From Janibacter sp. DB-40 (lineage in GTDB: Bacteria; Actinomycetota; Actinomycetes; Actinomycetales; Dermatophilaceae): a stretch of DNA of 64,000 nucleotides. Every line of letters begins with the position of its first letter. Position 1 is the stretch's first letter. The DNA is taken from NCBI RefSeq assembly GCF_029510815.1, contig NZ_CP120360.1, positions 1,550,001 to 1,614,000 of the forward strand. The letters run 5' to 3'. Of this stretch, positions 47,980 through 57,368 are shown one piece after another. The translations under genes and the position numbers were made by a program. The notes below the pieces were generated by a model. It did no database searches. It saw nothing but the letters and a program-made list of their open reading frames with translations, and was not told where the DNA came from.

Positions 47980-49121
47980 TTAGGCTCTTGCGACGCCGTG
48001 GTGCCCTCCCGTCGCAAGTGCCTGGCCGAGCACCTCGGCGGCGTGCACGGTCTCATCCCGGGTCGTGCCCCGTCCCAGGGACAGCCGCAGTGCGCCCAGC
48101 GCCGTCTCGTGGTCCAGACCCATGGCCAGCAACGCCGCGGACGGAGTGTGCTCCCCGGCGTGGCAGGCACTGCCGGTCGAGGCCGCCACGTCCTCCACCC
48201 GAGCGAGCACCTCGGTACCGATGCGTCCCCGGGCGGCGACCATGAGCGTGTTGGGCAGACACCCGCCGGCGGGGGAGACCCGGACCAGGTCCGGCACCAG
48301 GCGGACGAGCTCCTCCCACAGCAGATCCCGCAGACCGGCCTGCCGGGCGCCCTCGTCCTCGAGGTGTGACCCGGCGAGCTCTGCGGCGGCGCCGATGGCG
48401 ACGATGCCCGGGACGTTCTCCGTCCCCGGACGCAGGCCCCCTTCCTGCCCCGCACCACGCAGCAGCGGCTCCAGCGTCGTCCCCCGACGGACGACGAGGG
48501 CACCGACCCCTTCGGCGCGTAGAGCTTGTGACCGGCGATCGACATCAGGTCCACGCCGAGGTCCGCCACCGACACGGCGATCTTGCCGACCGCCTGGGCC
48601 GCATCGGTATGCACCACCCCGCCGGCCGCGTGCACCCTCTCGGCGAAGTCCGCCACCGGTTGGACGGCACCCGTCTCGTTGTGGGCCAGGATCAGGGTGC
48701 CGAGACCGACCGGCACCGCGGGGGCCTCGGACAGGCGCACGCGTGACTCGTCGTCGACCGGCAGCTCGTGCACCCGCCAGCCGAGACCACGCAGATGCGT
48801 CAGTGGGGCCACCGTCGCCGGGTGCTCGATCCTCGAGGTGAGGACGTCGTAGGTGCTGGCGACGGCGGCGGTCCCACGGATGGCCAGGTTGTTCGACTCC
48901 GTCCCGCCCGACGTGAAGACGATCTCGTCGGGGTGGGCGTCGACGAGGCCGGCGACCTGCTCGCGGGCGTGGTCCACCGCCGCCCGGGCCCGCGCCCCGA
49001 GCGGGGTGGTGCTCGAGGGGTTGCCGAAGTGGTCCACGAGGTAGGGCCACATGGCCTCGGCGACCGCGGGCGCCACCGGAGTGGTCGCGTTGTGGTCCAG
49101 GTATGTCGCTGCGCTGCTCAT
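47980..49121 (-). pseudogene. Cysteine desulfurase (NifS/IscS family), frameshifted as read
   Basis: PLP enzyme mobilising sulfur from cysteine for Fe-S clusters or tRNA thiolation. YLDHNATTPV, GGTESNNLAIRG, HNETGAVQPV, VHTDAAQAVGK and the PLP lysine SIAGHKLYAPKG are read from ATG 49121. The frame then fails at a run of four C (48507-48510, plus strand CCCCTTCGG). One more C would continue as VGALVVRRG, LRPGTENVPG and the active Cys in STGSACHAGEH, ending at 47980: 380 aa, normal length. A consensus error is likelier than decay. Divergent from the ABC-F gene. Confidence 0.88.
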
Positions 49122-49258
49122 GCCGGCCTCCGGTCAGGGTCCGTGGTGTGCCCATCCTGCTCCACGTGCGCCGGACGAGCGAGGCGCGGGCCATGGGACG
49201 GGCCCGTTGACGAAAGCCACTGGCCTCCGGTGAACCACGTGGAGGATGATGCCGTCCC

Positions 49259-50944
49259 GTGGGACATGTGGACGTGGCCGGTGTGCGGTACGAGCTCTCC
49301 GACGGACGGGTGCTGCTCGACGACGTCTCCCTACGGGTGGGCGAGGGGGCCAAGGTCGCCCTCGTCGGCGCCAACGGCGCGGGCAAGACGACCCTGCTGC
49401 GCATCATCACCGGCGAGCTCGCTCCGCATGCCGGCTCGGTGTCGCGCACCGGCGGTCTGGGCGTCATGCGCCAGCACGTGGGTGCCGGCCTGGGGGAGCG
49501 GGCCACCGTCTCCGACCTGCTGATGTCCGTCGCCCCCGCCGCGGTCCGGGCGACGGCCGCAGAGGTCGAGCGCCTCGAGCTGGTCCTGATGGAGAGCGAG
49601 GACGAGCGCACCCAGATGCGGTACGCCACCGCCCTGTCCGACTACGCGGACGCGGGCGGTTACGACGAGGAGGTGCTCTGGGACGTCTGCACCATCGCTG
49701 CCCTGGGCATGCCCTTCGAGCGGTGCAGGTACCGCGAGCTGACCACGCTCTCCGGCGGCGAGCAGAAGCGCCTGGTCCTGGAGCACCTGCTGCGCGGGCC
49801 GAACGAGGTGCTGCTCCTCGACGAGCCGGACAACTACCTCGACGTCCCCGGCAAGATCTGGATGGAGGAGCAGATGAGCGCCTCCGACAAGACGATCCTC
49901 TTCGTCAGCCACGACCGGGAGCTGCTGGCCAACACCGCGACCCGGGTCGCCACCATCGAGCTCGGTCGAGCCGGCAACCACGTGTGGACCCATCCGGGTG
50001 GTTTCGCGAGCTACCACCGCGCCCGGGAGGAGCGCTTCGCCCGCTTCGAGGAGCTGCGTCGGCGGTGGGACGAGGACCGTGCGAAGCTCAAGGCCCTCGT
50101 GCTGATGTACAAGCAGAAGTCGAAGTACAACTCCGACATGGCCACCCGCTACCAGTCGGCCCGCACCCGCCTGGAGCGGTTCGAGGCGGAGGGACCGCCG
50201 ACGGAGCAGCCACGCGAGCAGAAGGTCACGATGCGGCTGCGCGGCGGGCGCACCGGCAAGCGTGCGGTCGTGTGCGAGCGTCTCGAGCTCACCGACCTCA
50301 TGCGGCCCTTCGACCTGGAGGTCTGGTACGGCGAGCGGGTCGCCGTGCTCGGGTCGAACGGCTCGGGGAAGTCGCACTTCCTGCGGTTGCTCGCGGCCGG
50401 GGGCAGCGACCCCGACCGGGAGAACCTGCCCGTCGGCGAGGCCGCCATCCCACCGGTGGCGCACACCGGGCGGGCCGGTCTCGGTGCCCGGGTGCGGCCG
50501 GGGTGGTTCGTGCAGACGCACGAGCACCCGGAGCTCATCGGCCGCACGCTGCTCGAGATCCTGCACCGCGGCGACGACCACCGCACCGGGATGGGGCGCG
50601 AGGCCGCCAGCCGGGTGCTGGACAGGTACGAGCTCGCCCATGCGGGCGAGCAGACCTTCGAGTCGCTCTCGGGCGGGCAGCAGGCCCGTTTCCAGATCCT
50701 CCTGCTCGAGTTGTCCGGGGCGACGCTGCTGGTCCTCGACGAGCCGACCGACAACCTCGACGTCGAGTCGGCCGAGGCCCTGGAGGAGGGCCTGGACGCC
50801 TTCGACGGGACGGTCGTCGCGGTGACCCATGACCGGTGGTTCGCCCGTGGGTTCGACCGGTTCCTCGTCTACGGCGCGGACGGTCGCGTGCGGGAGACGG
50901 ACGGCCCCGTCTGGGACGAGGGGCGGGTCACGCGGGCCCGCTGA
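49259..50944 (+). CDS. ABC-F family ATP-binding protein
   Basis: 561 aa with two ABC ATPase halves and no membrane segments, acting on ribosomes (ABC-F group). First half: Walker A GANGAGKTT, signature LSGGEQKR, Walker B LLLDEPDNYLD. An inter-domain linker rich in Lys/Arg (KLKALVLMYKQKSKYNSDM) follows. Second half: Walker A GSNGSGKSH, signature LSGGQQARFQ, Walker B LVLDEPTDNLD. It could be a translation factor or a ribosome-protection factor; no resistance neighbours. GTG 49259. The last 17 nt overlap the convergent acyl-CoA oxidase-like gene. Confidence 0.9.
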   Translation: MGHVDVAGVRYELSDGRVLLDDVSLRVGEGAKVALVGANGAGKTTLLRIITGELAPHAGSVSRTGGLGVMRQHVGAGLGERATVSDLLMSVAPAAVRATAAEVERLELVLMESEDERTQMRYATALSDYADAGGYDEEVLWDVCTIAALGMPFERCRYRELTTLSGGEQKRLVLEHLLRGPNEVLLLDEPDNYLDVPGKIWMEEQMSASDKTILFVSHDRELLANTATRVATIELGRAGNHVWTHPGGFASYHRAREERFARFEELRRRWDEDRAKLKALVLMYKQKSKYNSDMATRYQSARTRLERFEAEGPPTEQPREQKVTMRLRGGRTGKRAVVCERLELTDLMRPFDLEVWYGERVAVLGSNGSGKSHFLRLLAAGGSDPDRENLPVGEAAIPPVAHTGRAGLGARVRPGWFVQTHEHPELIGRTLLEILHRGDDHRTGMGREAASRVLDRYELAHAGEQTFESLSGGQQARFQILLLELSGATLLVLDEPTDNLDVESAEALEEGLDAFDGTVVAVTHDRWFARGFDRFLVYGADGRVRETDGPVWDEGRVTRAR

Positions 50945-52877
50945 ACTGCGCCAGGTCAGCCATCATCTCGGTGGTCAACCACTCGTCGGGGATCCCGAAG
51001 GCGTCGACGAGAGTGCGGGCGCGGGGGCGCAGCTCCTCGCACAGCTCATCGGTGCGCGCGATGACCCCCTTCGCCTGGCTCGCACTGAGTCGTCCGTGCT
51101 CGAGGAACCACCCGCGGTCGGCCTCGACGGTGCTGAGGACGAAGAGGTCGCAGACCTGCTCCAGCAGGTCCCGTCCCGGCCCCTGCGGGGCCTCGTCGAT
51201 CGCGGTGACGAAGGCCTCCAGCGCGACGCGGTCCATGTGTGCGCGGGCGGCCCTGAGGAGGTGGTCCTGGGAGTCGTTGAAGACCCGGAAGGAGTCGCCG
51301 TCGTCACCACCGGCGCGACGCAGTCGCATCGCAAGGGTCTCGGTCAGGTGGGACTCCCGGTCCTCGAAGAAGGCGAGCTGTCCGCCGCGGTCGGTCAGGG
51401 CATCGTCCCCGTCGCGCCCGGGGGCACCGGAGATGAGCCGCTGGATCAGCGAGCCGCCGATGGTGTGCTCGATGGCCGAGCTCGTCACCTGCCTGGCGCC
51501 GAAGAGGATCGCCCCGCGGGTGTCGAGGTCGTTGAAGTCGCTCGCGTAGTTGGTGAGCATGCCCTTGGCGACGAGCTGGAGCAGCACGGTGTTGTCGCCC
51601 TCGAAGGTCGTGAAGACGTCCGTGTCGGCCTTGAGGTCGGCGAAGCGGTTGAGGCTCATGTAGCCGGCGCCGCCGCACGCCTCCCGGCAGGCCTGGATGG
51701 TGTCGGTGGCGTGCTCGGTGGTCATCGCCTTCAGGCCGGCCGCGCGGGCCTCGAGCTCACGCTGGGCCGTCTCGTCGTCGACCTCCCCGGAGTCGAGCGC
51801 GGCCATCTTCTCCACGAGTCGGTTCTGGGCCAGGGCCAGGGCGTAGGAGCGGGCCAGCCGCGGCAACAGCTTGCGCTGGTGCGCCCGGTAGTCCAGGAGC
51901 ACGACCTCGTGCTCCCCGTCGGGATAGGTGAACTGGGTGCGGGCCATGCCGTAGTCGACGGCGATGGCCAGGGCACTGCGGGCGGCAGCTCCGGCTCCGG
52001 CCCCGACGGTGATCCGGCCTCGGACGAGGGTGCCGAGCATGGTGAAGAACCGACGGTTGACGCTCTCGATCGGCGAGGAGTAGCGGCCCTCGTCGTCGAT
52101 GTCGCCGTACCGGTTGAGCAGGTTCTCCCGGGGGACGCGGACGTGGTCGAACACCAGTCGGCCGTTGTCGACACCGCGAAGCCCCATCTTGGCGCCGCAG
52201 TCGCTGATCCCCACCCCGGGCAGCGGTGCGCCGGACTCGTCACGGATGGGGACGAGGACGCAGTGCACACCGTGGTTCTCCCCACCCACGACGAGCTGGG
52301 CGAAGACGGCCGCGAGCCGGCCGTCGCGAGCGGCGCCGCCGATGTAGTCCTTGCGGGCAGCAGGCGTCGGGGAGTGGATCACCAGCTCGTCCGTCGCCGG
52401 ATCGTGGGTGGCCGTGGTGAGGATCGACTGCACATCGGAGCCGTGGCCCGTCTCCGTCATGGCGAAGCACCCCGGCAGGGACAGGTCGGCCATGCCCGTG
52501 ATGTAGCGCTCGTGGTGCCGCTCGGTCCCGAGGTTGATGATCGCCCCGCCGAAGAGCCCGAACTGCACACCCGCCTTGACGAAGACCGACAGGTCGCCGT
52601 GGCCGATCATCTCCAGACCGGTCACCGACGCGCCGAGGTCGCCCGTGCCGCCCTGGGCCTCGGGAAGCCCCGCCCGCACGAGCTCCTTGCCCGCGAGCGA
52701 GCGCACGATCTCCAGGGTGCGCCGGCGGTGCTCATCCAGCCCCAGCTCGAGAGCGGGGACGGCGACGGGGAAGTCGGGATCCGCGCGCAGCTGCTGGCGG
52801 ACATCCGCCCAGCGACCGTCCAGGACGAGCCTGATCTGCTCGGCGACGGGATCCTTGGGCGATTCGGACGTGACCAT
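50928..52877 (-). CDS. Acyl-CoA oxidase/dehydrogenase family protein
   Basis: 649 aa flavoprotein. CFAMTETGHGSDVQSI is the flavin loop; KDYIGGAARDGRLAAVFAQL, PLPGVGISDCGAKMGLRGVDNG and VRVPRENLLNRYGDID are closer to acyl-CoA oxidases than to short dehydrogenases. The C-terminal ~200 residues match the ACOX helical domain. It probably introduces the 2,3 double bond into fatty acyl-CoA. A fadE/acyl oxidase beside fadA2-fabG4-htdX is known from mycobacteria. The TetR gene lies upstream on the same strand with its stop 44 nt away, so the two are likely co-regulated. Confidence 0.85.
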   Translation of the reverse strand: MVTSESPKDPVAEQIRLVLDGRWADVRQQLRADPDFPVAVPALELGLDEHRRRTLEIVRSLAGKELVRAGLPEAQGGTGDLGASVTGLEMIGHGDLSVFVKAGVQFGLFGGAIINLGTERHHERYITGMADLSLPGCFAMTETGHGSDVQSILTTATHDPATDELVIHSPTPAARKDYIGGAARDGRLAAVFAQLVVGGENHGVHCVLVPIRDESGAPLPGVGISDCGAKMGLRGVDNGRLVFDHVRVPRENLLNRYGDIDDEGRYSSPIESVNRRFFTMLGTLVRGRITVGAGAGAAARSALAIAVDYGMARTQFTYPDGEHEVVLLDYRAHQRKLLPRLARSYALALAQNRLVEKMAALDSGEVDDETAQRELEARAAGLKAMTTEHATDTIQACREACGGAGYMSLNRFADLKADTDVFTTFEGDNTVLLQLVAKGMLTNYASDFNDLDTRGAILFGARQVTSSAIEHTIGGSLIQRLISGAPGRDGDDALTDRGGQLAFFEDRESHLTETLAMRLRRAGGDDGDSFRVFNDSQDHLLRAARAHMDRVALEAFVTAIDEAPQGPGRDLLEQVCDLFVLSTVEADRGWFLEHGRLSASQAKGVIARTDELCEELRPRARTLVDAFGIPDEWLTTEMMADLAQFSGPA

Positions 52878-52921
52878 GTCGCCATCGTCGCAGATGGCGA
52901 TGACCCACGGGTAACGTCGGG

Positions 52922-53608
52922 TCAGGCGGTCGGGCGCTTCCAGGCGATCTTGATGCCGGACCAGGCGAGATCGGTCAGCTGCTCGGTCAGGGCCTCACGG
53001 GTGAAGTCGCCCGCCGAACCGGCCAGCCATGCGTCGGCGCCGGCGCGGACCAGCCCGACGAGGGACTGGCCCCACAGCCGGGCAGGTGCCGGGTCGGCGC
53101 CCCGGTCGACGAGGGCCGCCGAGATCAGCTCGCTGATCTGCCCCGCCATCTTGCCGGTGGCCGTCGCGACGGCCTCGGCGGCGTTGCCGGACTTCCCGCT
53201 GCCGACGATCGGGGCGGAGACGATGAAGCGGTACAGCTCGGGGTCGCGCTCGACCAGCATCAGGTAGGCGTCGATCGCCGCCCGGATGACCGAGCGGGGG
53301 TCCACGTCGAGCACGCCGAGACTTGCCCCCTTCTCGCCCCTCGCGCCACCGTGACCGAGCGCGGTGCCGATGTCCCGCAGGATCAACTCGTCGACCCGCT
53401 CGGCGACGGCCTGGTAGAGCCCGTGGCGGTCGGTGAAATGTCGGTAGAAGACGGTCTTCGAGGTCGCGGCGCCGGCGGCGATCTCGTCCATGCCGACGGC
53501 TGCGCCCCGGCTGCGGATGGTCCGGATCGCCGACTCGACCAGCTCCTTGCGGCGCTGCTGCCGGTGGACCTCCCAGCGGGCGCTGCGGCCGTCGGTGGTG
53601 GTGCTCAC
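52922..53608 (-). CDS. TetR family transcriptional regulator
   Basis: 228 aa. The N-terminal TetR helix-turn-helix spans residues ~22-65 (ELVESAIRTIRSRG, then AAGAATSKTVFYRHFTDRHG); the C-terminal ligand domain is helical. GTG 53608 is chosen because the longer frame to 53704 runs through a 16-bp inverted repeat that must be regulatory DNA. It is divergent from fadA-fabG-htdX and upstream of the acyl-CoA oxidase-like gene, so it probably represses both arms in response to an acyl-CoA; inference from layout. Confidence 0.88.
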   Translation of the reverse strand: MSTTTDGRSARWEVHRQQRRKELVESAIRTIRSRGAAVGMDEIAAGAATSKTVFYRHFTDRHGLYQAVAERVDELILRDIGTALGHGGARGEKGASLGVLDVDPRSVIRAAIDAYLMLVERDPELYRFIVSAPIVGSGKSGNAAEAVATATGKMAGQISELISAALVDRGADPAPARLWGQSLVGLVRAGADAWLAGSAGDFTREALTEQLTDLAWSGIKIAWKRPTA

Positions 53609-53614
53609 AGTCAG

Positions 53615-53663
53615 GGACGGTAGCAGGTACTGCAGGTACCTGCTACCGTCCGTATCGTATAAC
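53615..53663. promoter_or_regulatory. TetR operator and fadA promoter
   Basis: Perfect 16-bp inverted repeat GGACGGTAGCAGGTAC (53615-53630) / GTACCTGCTACCGTCC (53636-53651) with spacer TGCAG, centred between the divergent genes. TATAAC at 53658-53663 is a likely -10 for fadA, placing the repeat over its -35 region. Confidence 0.75.
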
Positions 53664-53730
53664 TCGTGTGGGATTCCTCGCCCGCGGGCGGATCGCACAG
53701 ACACCCCAACTCACGACCAGGAGACCCGGA

Positions 53731-55017
53731 GTGGCCAACAACCAGCCCCGCCGTGCCGCTGTCCTCGGTGGCAACCGCATCCCCTTCATGCGCCAGTTCG
53801 GCCCCTACGCCGAGGCGTCCAACCAGGACATGTTCACCGCCGCCCTGGACGGGCTCATCGCCCGGTACAACCTCGGCGGCAAGCACATCGACGAGGTTGC
53901 CGGCGGTGCCGTGATCAAGCACTCCCGCGACTTCAACCTCATCCGTGAGTCGGTCCTCGGCTCCGCCCTCGCGCCGACGACCTCCGCCTACGACCTGCAG
54001 CAGGCATGCGGCACCGGTCTGGAGGCCGCCCTGCTCGTCAGCAACAAGATCAAGCTCGGCCAGATCGAGTCCGGCATCGCCGGTGGCGTCGACACCGCGT
54101 CCGACGCGCCCATCACCGTGAGCGAGAAGCTGCGCACCAAGCTGCTCAAGGCGAACCGGGCGAAGGGAGCCGTCAACCAGCTCAAGGCCATCGCCGCCAT
54201 CCGTCCGACGGACCTGGGCATCGCCTTCCCCGGCAACTCGGAGCCGCGGACCGGCCTGTCCATGGGTGACCACATGGCCATCACGGCCAAGAAGTGGGGC
54301 ATCTCCCGCGAGGCGCAGGACGAGCTGACCGTCAAGAGCCACCAGAACATGGCCCGTGCCTACGACGAGGGCTTCCACGACGACCTCATGACCAGCTTCA
54401 TGGGTCAGTCGCGTGACCAGAACCTGCGTGCGGACTCCTCGATGGAGAAGCTGGCGAAGCTCAAGCCGGTCTTCGGCAAGGGTGACGACGCGACGATGAC
54501 GGCCGGCAACTCCACGCCCCTGTCGGACGGCGCCTCGACGCTCCTCCTCGGGTCCGAGGAGTGGGCCGCCGAGCAGGGCCTGACCCCGCTCGCCTGGTTC
54601 ATCGACGGCCAGTCCGCCGCGGTGGACTACGTCCACGGCGCCGAGGGCCTCCTCATGGCACCGGCCTACGCCATCCCGCGCATGCTCGAGCGCAACGGCC
54701 TGACCCTGCAGGACTTCGACTACTACGAGATCCACGAGGCCTTCGCCTCGACCGTGCTCTCCACGCTGAAGGCCTGGGAGGACGAGTCCTGGTGCCGCGA
54801 GAAGCTCGGGCGTGACGCGCTGGGCTCGATCGACCGGGACAAGCTCAACGTCAACGGCTCCTCGCTGGCCGCCGGTCACCCCTTCGCCGCCACCGGCGGT
54901 CGGATCACCGCAGCCCTCGCGAAGATGCTGCACGCCAAGGGCCCGGGCAGCCGCGGCCTGATCTCCATCTGCGCAGCAGGTGGACAGGGCGTCGTGGCCA
55001 TCCTCGAGGGCGCCTGA
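53731..55017 (+). CDS. fadA: Acetyl-CoA acyltransferase (thiolase, FadA2/FadI type)
   Basis: 428 aa degradative or biosynthetic thiolase. The acyl-enzyme Cys is in QQACGTGLEAALL, the catalytic His in GHPFAATGGR and the proton-relay Cys in SICAAGGQG; the ten-residue NSTPLSDGAS is also typical. GTG 53731 has AGGAG 8 nt upstream; the frame start at 53668 would lie before this site. It heads the fadA-fabG-htdX operon, whose order matches the fadA2-fabG4-htdX set of mycobacteria. Confidence 0.93.
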   Translation: MANNQPRRAAVLGGNRIPFMRQFGPYAEASNQDMFTAALDGLIARYNLGGKHIDEVAGGAVIKHSRDFNLIRESVLGSALAPTTSAYDLQQACGTGLEAALLVSNKIKLGQIESGIAGGVDTASDAPITVSEKLRTKLLKANRAKGAVNQLKAIAAIRPTDLGIAFPGNSEPRTGLSMGDHMAITAKKWGISREAQDELTVKSHQNMARAYDEGFHDDLMTSFMGQSRDQNLRADSSMEKLAKLKPVFGKGDDATMTAGNSTPLSDGASTLLLGSEEWAAEQGLTPLAWFIDGQSAAVDYVHGAEGLLMAPAYAIPRMLERNGLTLQDFDYYEIHEAFASTVLSTLKAWEDESWCREKLGRDALGSIDRDKLNVNGSSLAAGHPFAATGGRITAALAKMLHAKGPGSRGLISICAAGGQGVVAILEGA

Positions 55018-55046
55018 GCCCTCCGAAGCAGATCAAGGAGAACCCC

Positions 55047-56384
55047 ATGGGATTCGAGTACGGCAAGTTCGTCAGCTCCGGTCTGGGCAAGCAGATCGCC
55101 AACACCCTCGGCCTGCCTCGGCCGACCACCCTGCGTCGCCACACTGCCGGCGCCCCGCTCATCAACGGCGCGGTGCTCGTCGACGGCCACGGTGACGCCC
55201 CCGTCGCGGCGGCGCTGACCGAGGCGCTGTCGGCGGACGGCATCCAGATCGCCTCGTCGCCGTCGACCTCGGTCGCAGGCGTGGTCGTCGACATGACCCG
55301 GGCAGAGACCCCCGCCGACCTCGAGACGCTGCGCGGCATCCTCTCGCCGGCGCTGAAGACGCTCGCACCGACCGGACGTGTCATCGTCATCGGTCGACCG
55401 GTCGAGGACACCCAGGACGTTGCCCAGGCGGCCGCGCGGCGTGCCCTCGAGGGCATCGTGCGCTCGGTCGGCAAGGAGATGCGCGCCGGTGGCACGGCCA
55501 ACATGGTCTACGTCGCCGAGGGCGCCGACGCCGATGCCGAGGCCACCGTCCGATTCCTCCTCTCGGGCCGCTCGGCCTACGTGTCGGGGCAGGTCGTCCA
55601 CGTGGCCACGCCGGTCGGTGACGTCGTCGCTCCGGAGAGCTGGGAGACCCCGCTGGCCGGCAAGGTCGCCGTCGTCACCGGAGCCGCCCGCGGCATCGGT
55701 GCGGCCATCGCCGAGACCCTCGCCCGCGACGGCGCCACCGTCGTGTGCGTCGACATCCCGGCCGCGGGGGGACCGCTGGCCGACGTGGCCAACCGCATCG
55801 GTGGCTCGGCGCTGCAGCTCGACGTCACCGCCGAGGACGCCGGCAGCAAGATCGTCGAGCACGCGAAGAGCCTGCACGGCGGCTTCGACATCGTCGTGCA
55901 CAACGCCGGCATCACCCGCGACAAGCTCCTCGTCAACACCGACGCCGACCGCTGGGGCTCCGTGCTCAACGTCAACCTGCTCTCGATCCTGGCGATGAAC
56001 GAGGTGCTCGTCCCGGCCATGAACGAGGGCGGCCACATCGTCAACGTCTCCTCGATCGCCGGCATCGCCGGCAACCGCGGGCAGGCGAACTACGGCGCGA
56101 GCAAGGCCGGTGTCATCGGTATGACCAAGAGCCTGGCCACCGACCCGCAGGTCGTGGCCAAGGGCATCACCGTCAACGCCGTCGCGCCGGGCTTCATCGA
56201 GACCGAGATGACGGCGAAGATCCCGCTGGCCACCCGCGAGGTCGGCCGGCTGACCAACTCCCTCTCGCAGGGCGGGCTGCCGGTCGACGTCGCCGAGACC
56301 ATCGGTTGGTTCTCGTGGGACGCCAACCGCGGCGTGACGGGCAACGTCGTGCGCGTCTGCGGCCAGATGATCCTGGGGGCCTGA
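55047..56384 (+). CDS. fabG: High-molecular-weight 3-ketoacyl reductase (FabG4 type)
   Basis: 445 aa, twice the usual FabG length. A degenerate flavodoxin-like N-terminal half (residues ~1-200) precedes a full SDR ketoreductase (VVTGAARGIGAAIAETLARD, HNAGITRDKLL, NVSSIAGIAGNRGQANYGASKAG). The acidic residue after beta-2 (VCVDI) fits NADH use, as for FabG4. The ribosome site is AAGGAG. The stop overlaps the MaoC start (TGATG), so ketoreduction and dehydration are made together. Confidence 0.93.
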   Translation: MGFEYGKFVSSGLGKQIANTLGLPRPTTLRRHTAGAPLINGAVLVDGHGDAPVAAALTEALSADGIQIASSPSTSVAGVVVDMTRAETPADLETLRGILSPALKTLAPTGRVIVIGRPVEDTQDVAQAAARRALEGIVRSVGKEMRAGGTANMVYVAEGADADAEATVRFLLSGRSAYVSGQVVHVATPVGDVVAPESWETPLAGKVAVVTGAARGIGAAIAETLARDGATVVCVDIPAAGGPLADVANRIGGSALQLDVTAEDAGSKIVEHAKSLHGGFDIVVHNAGITRDKLLVNTDADRWGSVLNVNLLSILAMNEVLVPAMNEGGHIVNVSSIAGIAGNRGQANYGASKAGVIGMTKSLATDPQVVAKGITVNAVAPGFIETEMTAKIPLATREVGRLTNSLSQGGLPVDVAETIGWFSWDANRGVTGNVVRVCGQMILGA

Positions 56385-57253
56385 TGGCTGTCGAGACGCT
56401 CACGTCCGTCCCCGCCCTGGGCACGATCTACGCGAAGGCCGCGCTGTCCTCGCTGCCGGGTGTCCCGGGCCCGAGGCCCGCAGGTGACCTGCCCGAGCGG
56501 ACCCTGCGCCTGACGGGGCACCGGATCGACCGCCACGACCTGCTCGAGTACGAGCGGACCTGCGGGTTCACCAACTCCGACGTGCTGCCCCACACCTACC
56601 CGCACGTCGTCGGCTTCCCGCTGCAGATGCTGATCATGACGGCCGGGGACTTCCCCCTGTCCGCCATGGGGATGGTGCACGTGGAGAACGTCATCACCGT
56701 CCACCGCGAGATCCGCTTCGACGAGGAGCTCGACATCACCGTCGCGGCGCAGAACCTGCGCGCACACCCCAAGGGGCGGGTCGTCGACCTCGTCACCGAG
56801 GTGGACGTCGCGGGGGAGCGGGTCTGGGAAGGACGCTCCACCTACCTGGCCCGGGGCAGCGGTGACGCCGAGGCAGACCGGGGCGAGCAGCCCCCGTCGA
56901 TCCCGACGGGACCCGCGGCGGCGAAGTGGTCGCTGCCGGGCGACCTGGGCCGCACCTACGGGCTGGTCTCCGGCGACGTCAACCCGATCCACATGAGCGC
57001 CCTCACCGCGAAGGCGATGGGCTTCCCGAAGGCCATCGCGCACGGCATGTGGACCTATGCCCGCACACTGGCCGCGATCGGTCCCGTCACGAATGGCCCC
57101 GGGACGAGCCACGTGTGGTTCAAGAAGCCGGTGCTGCTGCCCGGGAAGGTCGACTTCGTCATCGACAAGGACGACCGGGACGGCTCCGTCGTCGCGGGCC
57201 TGCGCAGCTCGCGCAGGCCGGCCACCGAGCACCTCGTGCTCACCCTGTCCTGA
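56384..57253 (+). CDS. MaoC-type 3-hydroxyacyl-thioester dehydratase (HtdX-like)
   Basis: 289 aa double hot-dog protein. The active site is in the second half: YGLVSGDVNPIHMSALTAKAMGFPKAIAHGMWT (Asp and His of hydratase motif 2, split over ~56960-57055). The first half lacks it and serves substrate binding. It completes the reductase-dehydratase pair of the operon. The ATG shares one base with the fabG stop. Confidence 0.9.
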   Translation: MAVETLTSVPALGTIYAKAALSSLPGVPGPRPAGDLPERTLRLTGHRIDRHDLLEYERTCGFTNSDVLPHTYPHVVGFPLQMLIMTAGDFPLSAMGMVHVENVITVHREIRFDEELDITVAAQNLRAHPKGRVVDLVTEVDVAGERVWEGRSTYLARGSGDAEADRGEQPPSIPTGPAAAKWSLPGDLGRTYGLVSGDVNPIHMSALTAKAMGFPKAIAHGMWTYARTLAAIGPVTNGPGTSHVWFKKPVLLPGKVDFVIDKDDRDGSVVAGLRSSRRPATEHLVLTLS

Positions 57254-57260
57254 CGACGCT

Positions 57261-57300
57261 CCGACGGCCCGTGTCCCTCCCGGGGGACACGGGCCGTCGG
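57261..57300 (+). terminator. Terminator of the fadA-fabG-htdX operon
   Basis: Perfect 17-bp stem (57261-57277 with 57284-57300), loop TCCCGG, starting 7 nt after the dehydratase stop. Confidence 0.85.
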
Positions 57301-57368
57301 CGTCCGTGGGGTCGACCGCTCGGCGCTCGGAGAGTGATGCAGATCACCCCCGGTGGGATGCTGGGGGC

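Noticed and set aside
47980..49121. Cysteine desulfurase as a true decayed gene
   Set aside because: Apart from one homopolymer site both halves are fully conserved with no other stops, which argues against long-standing decay.
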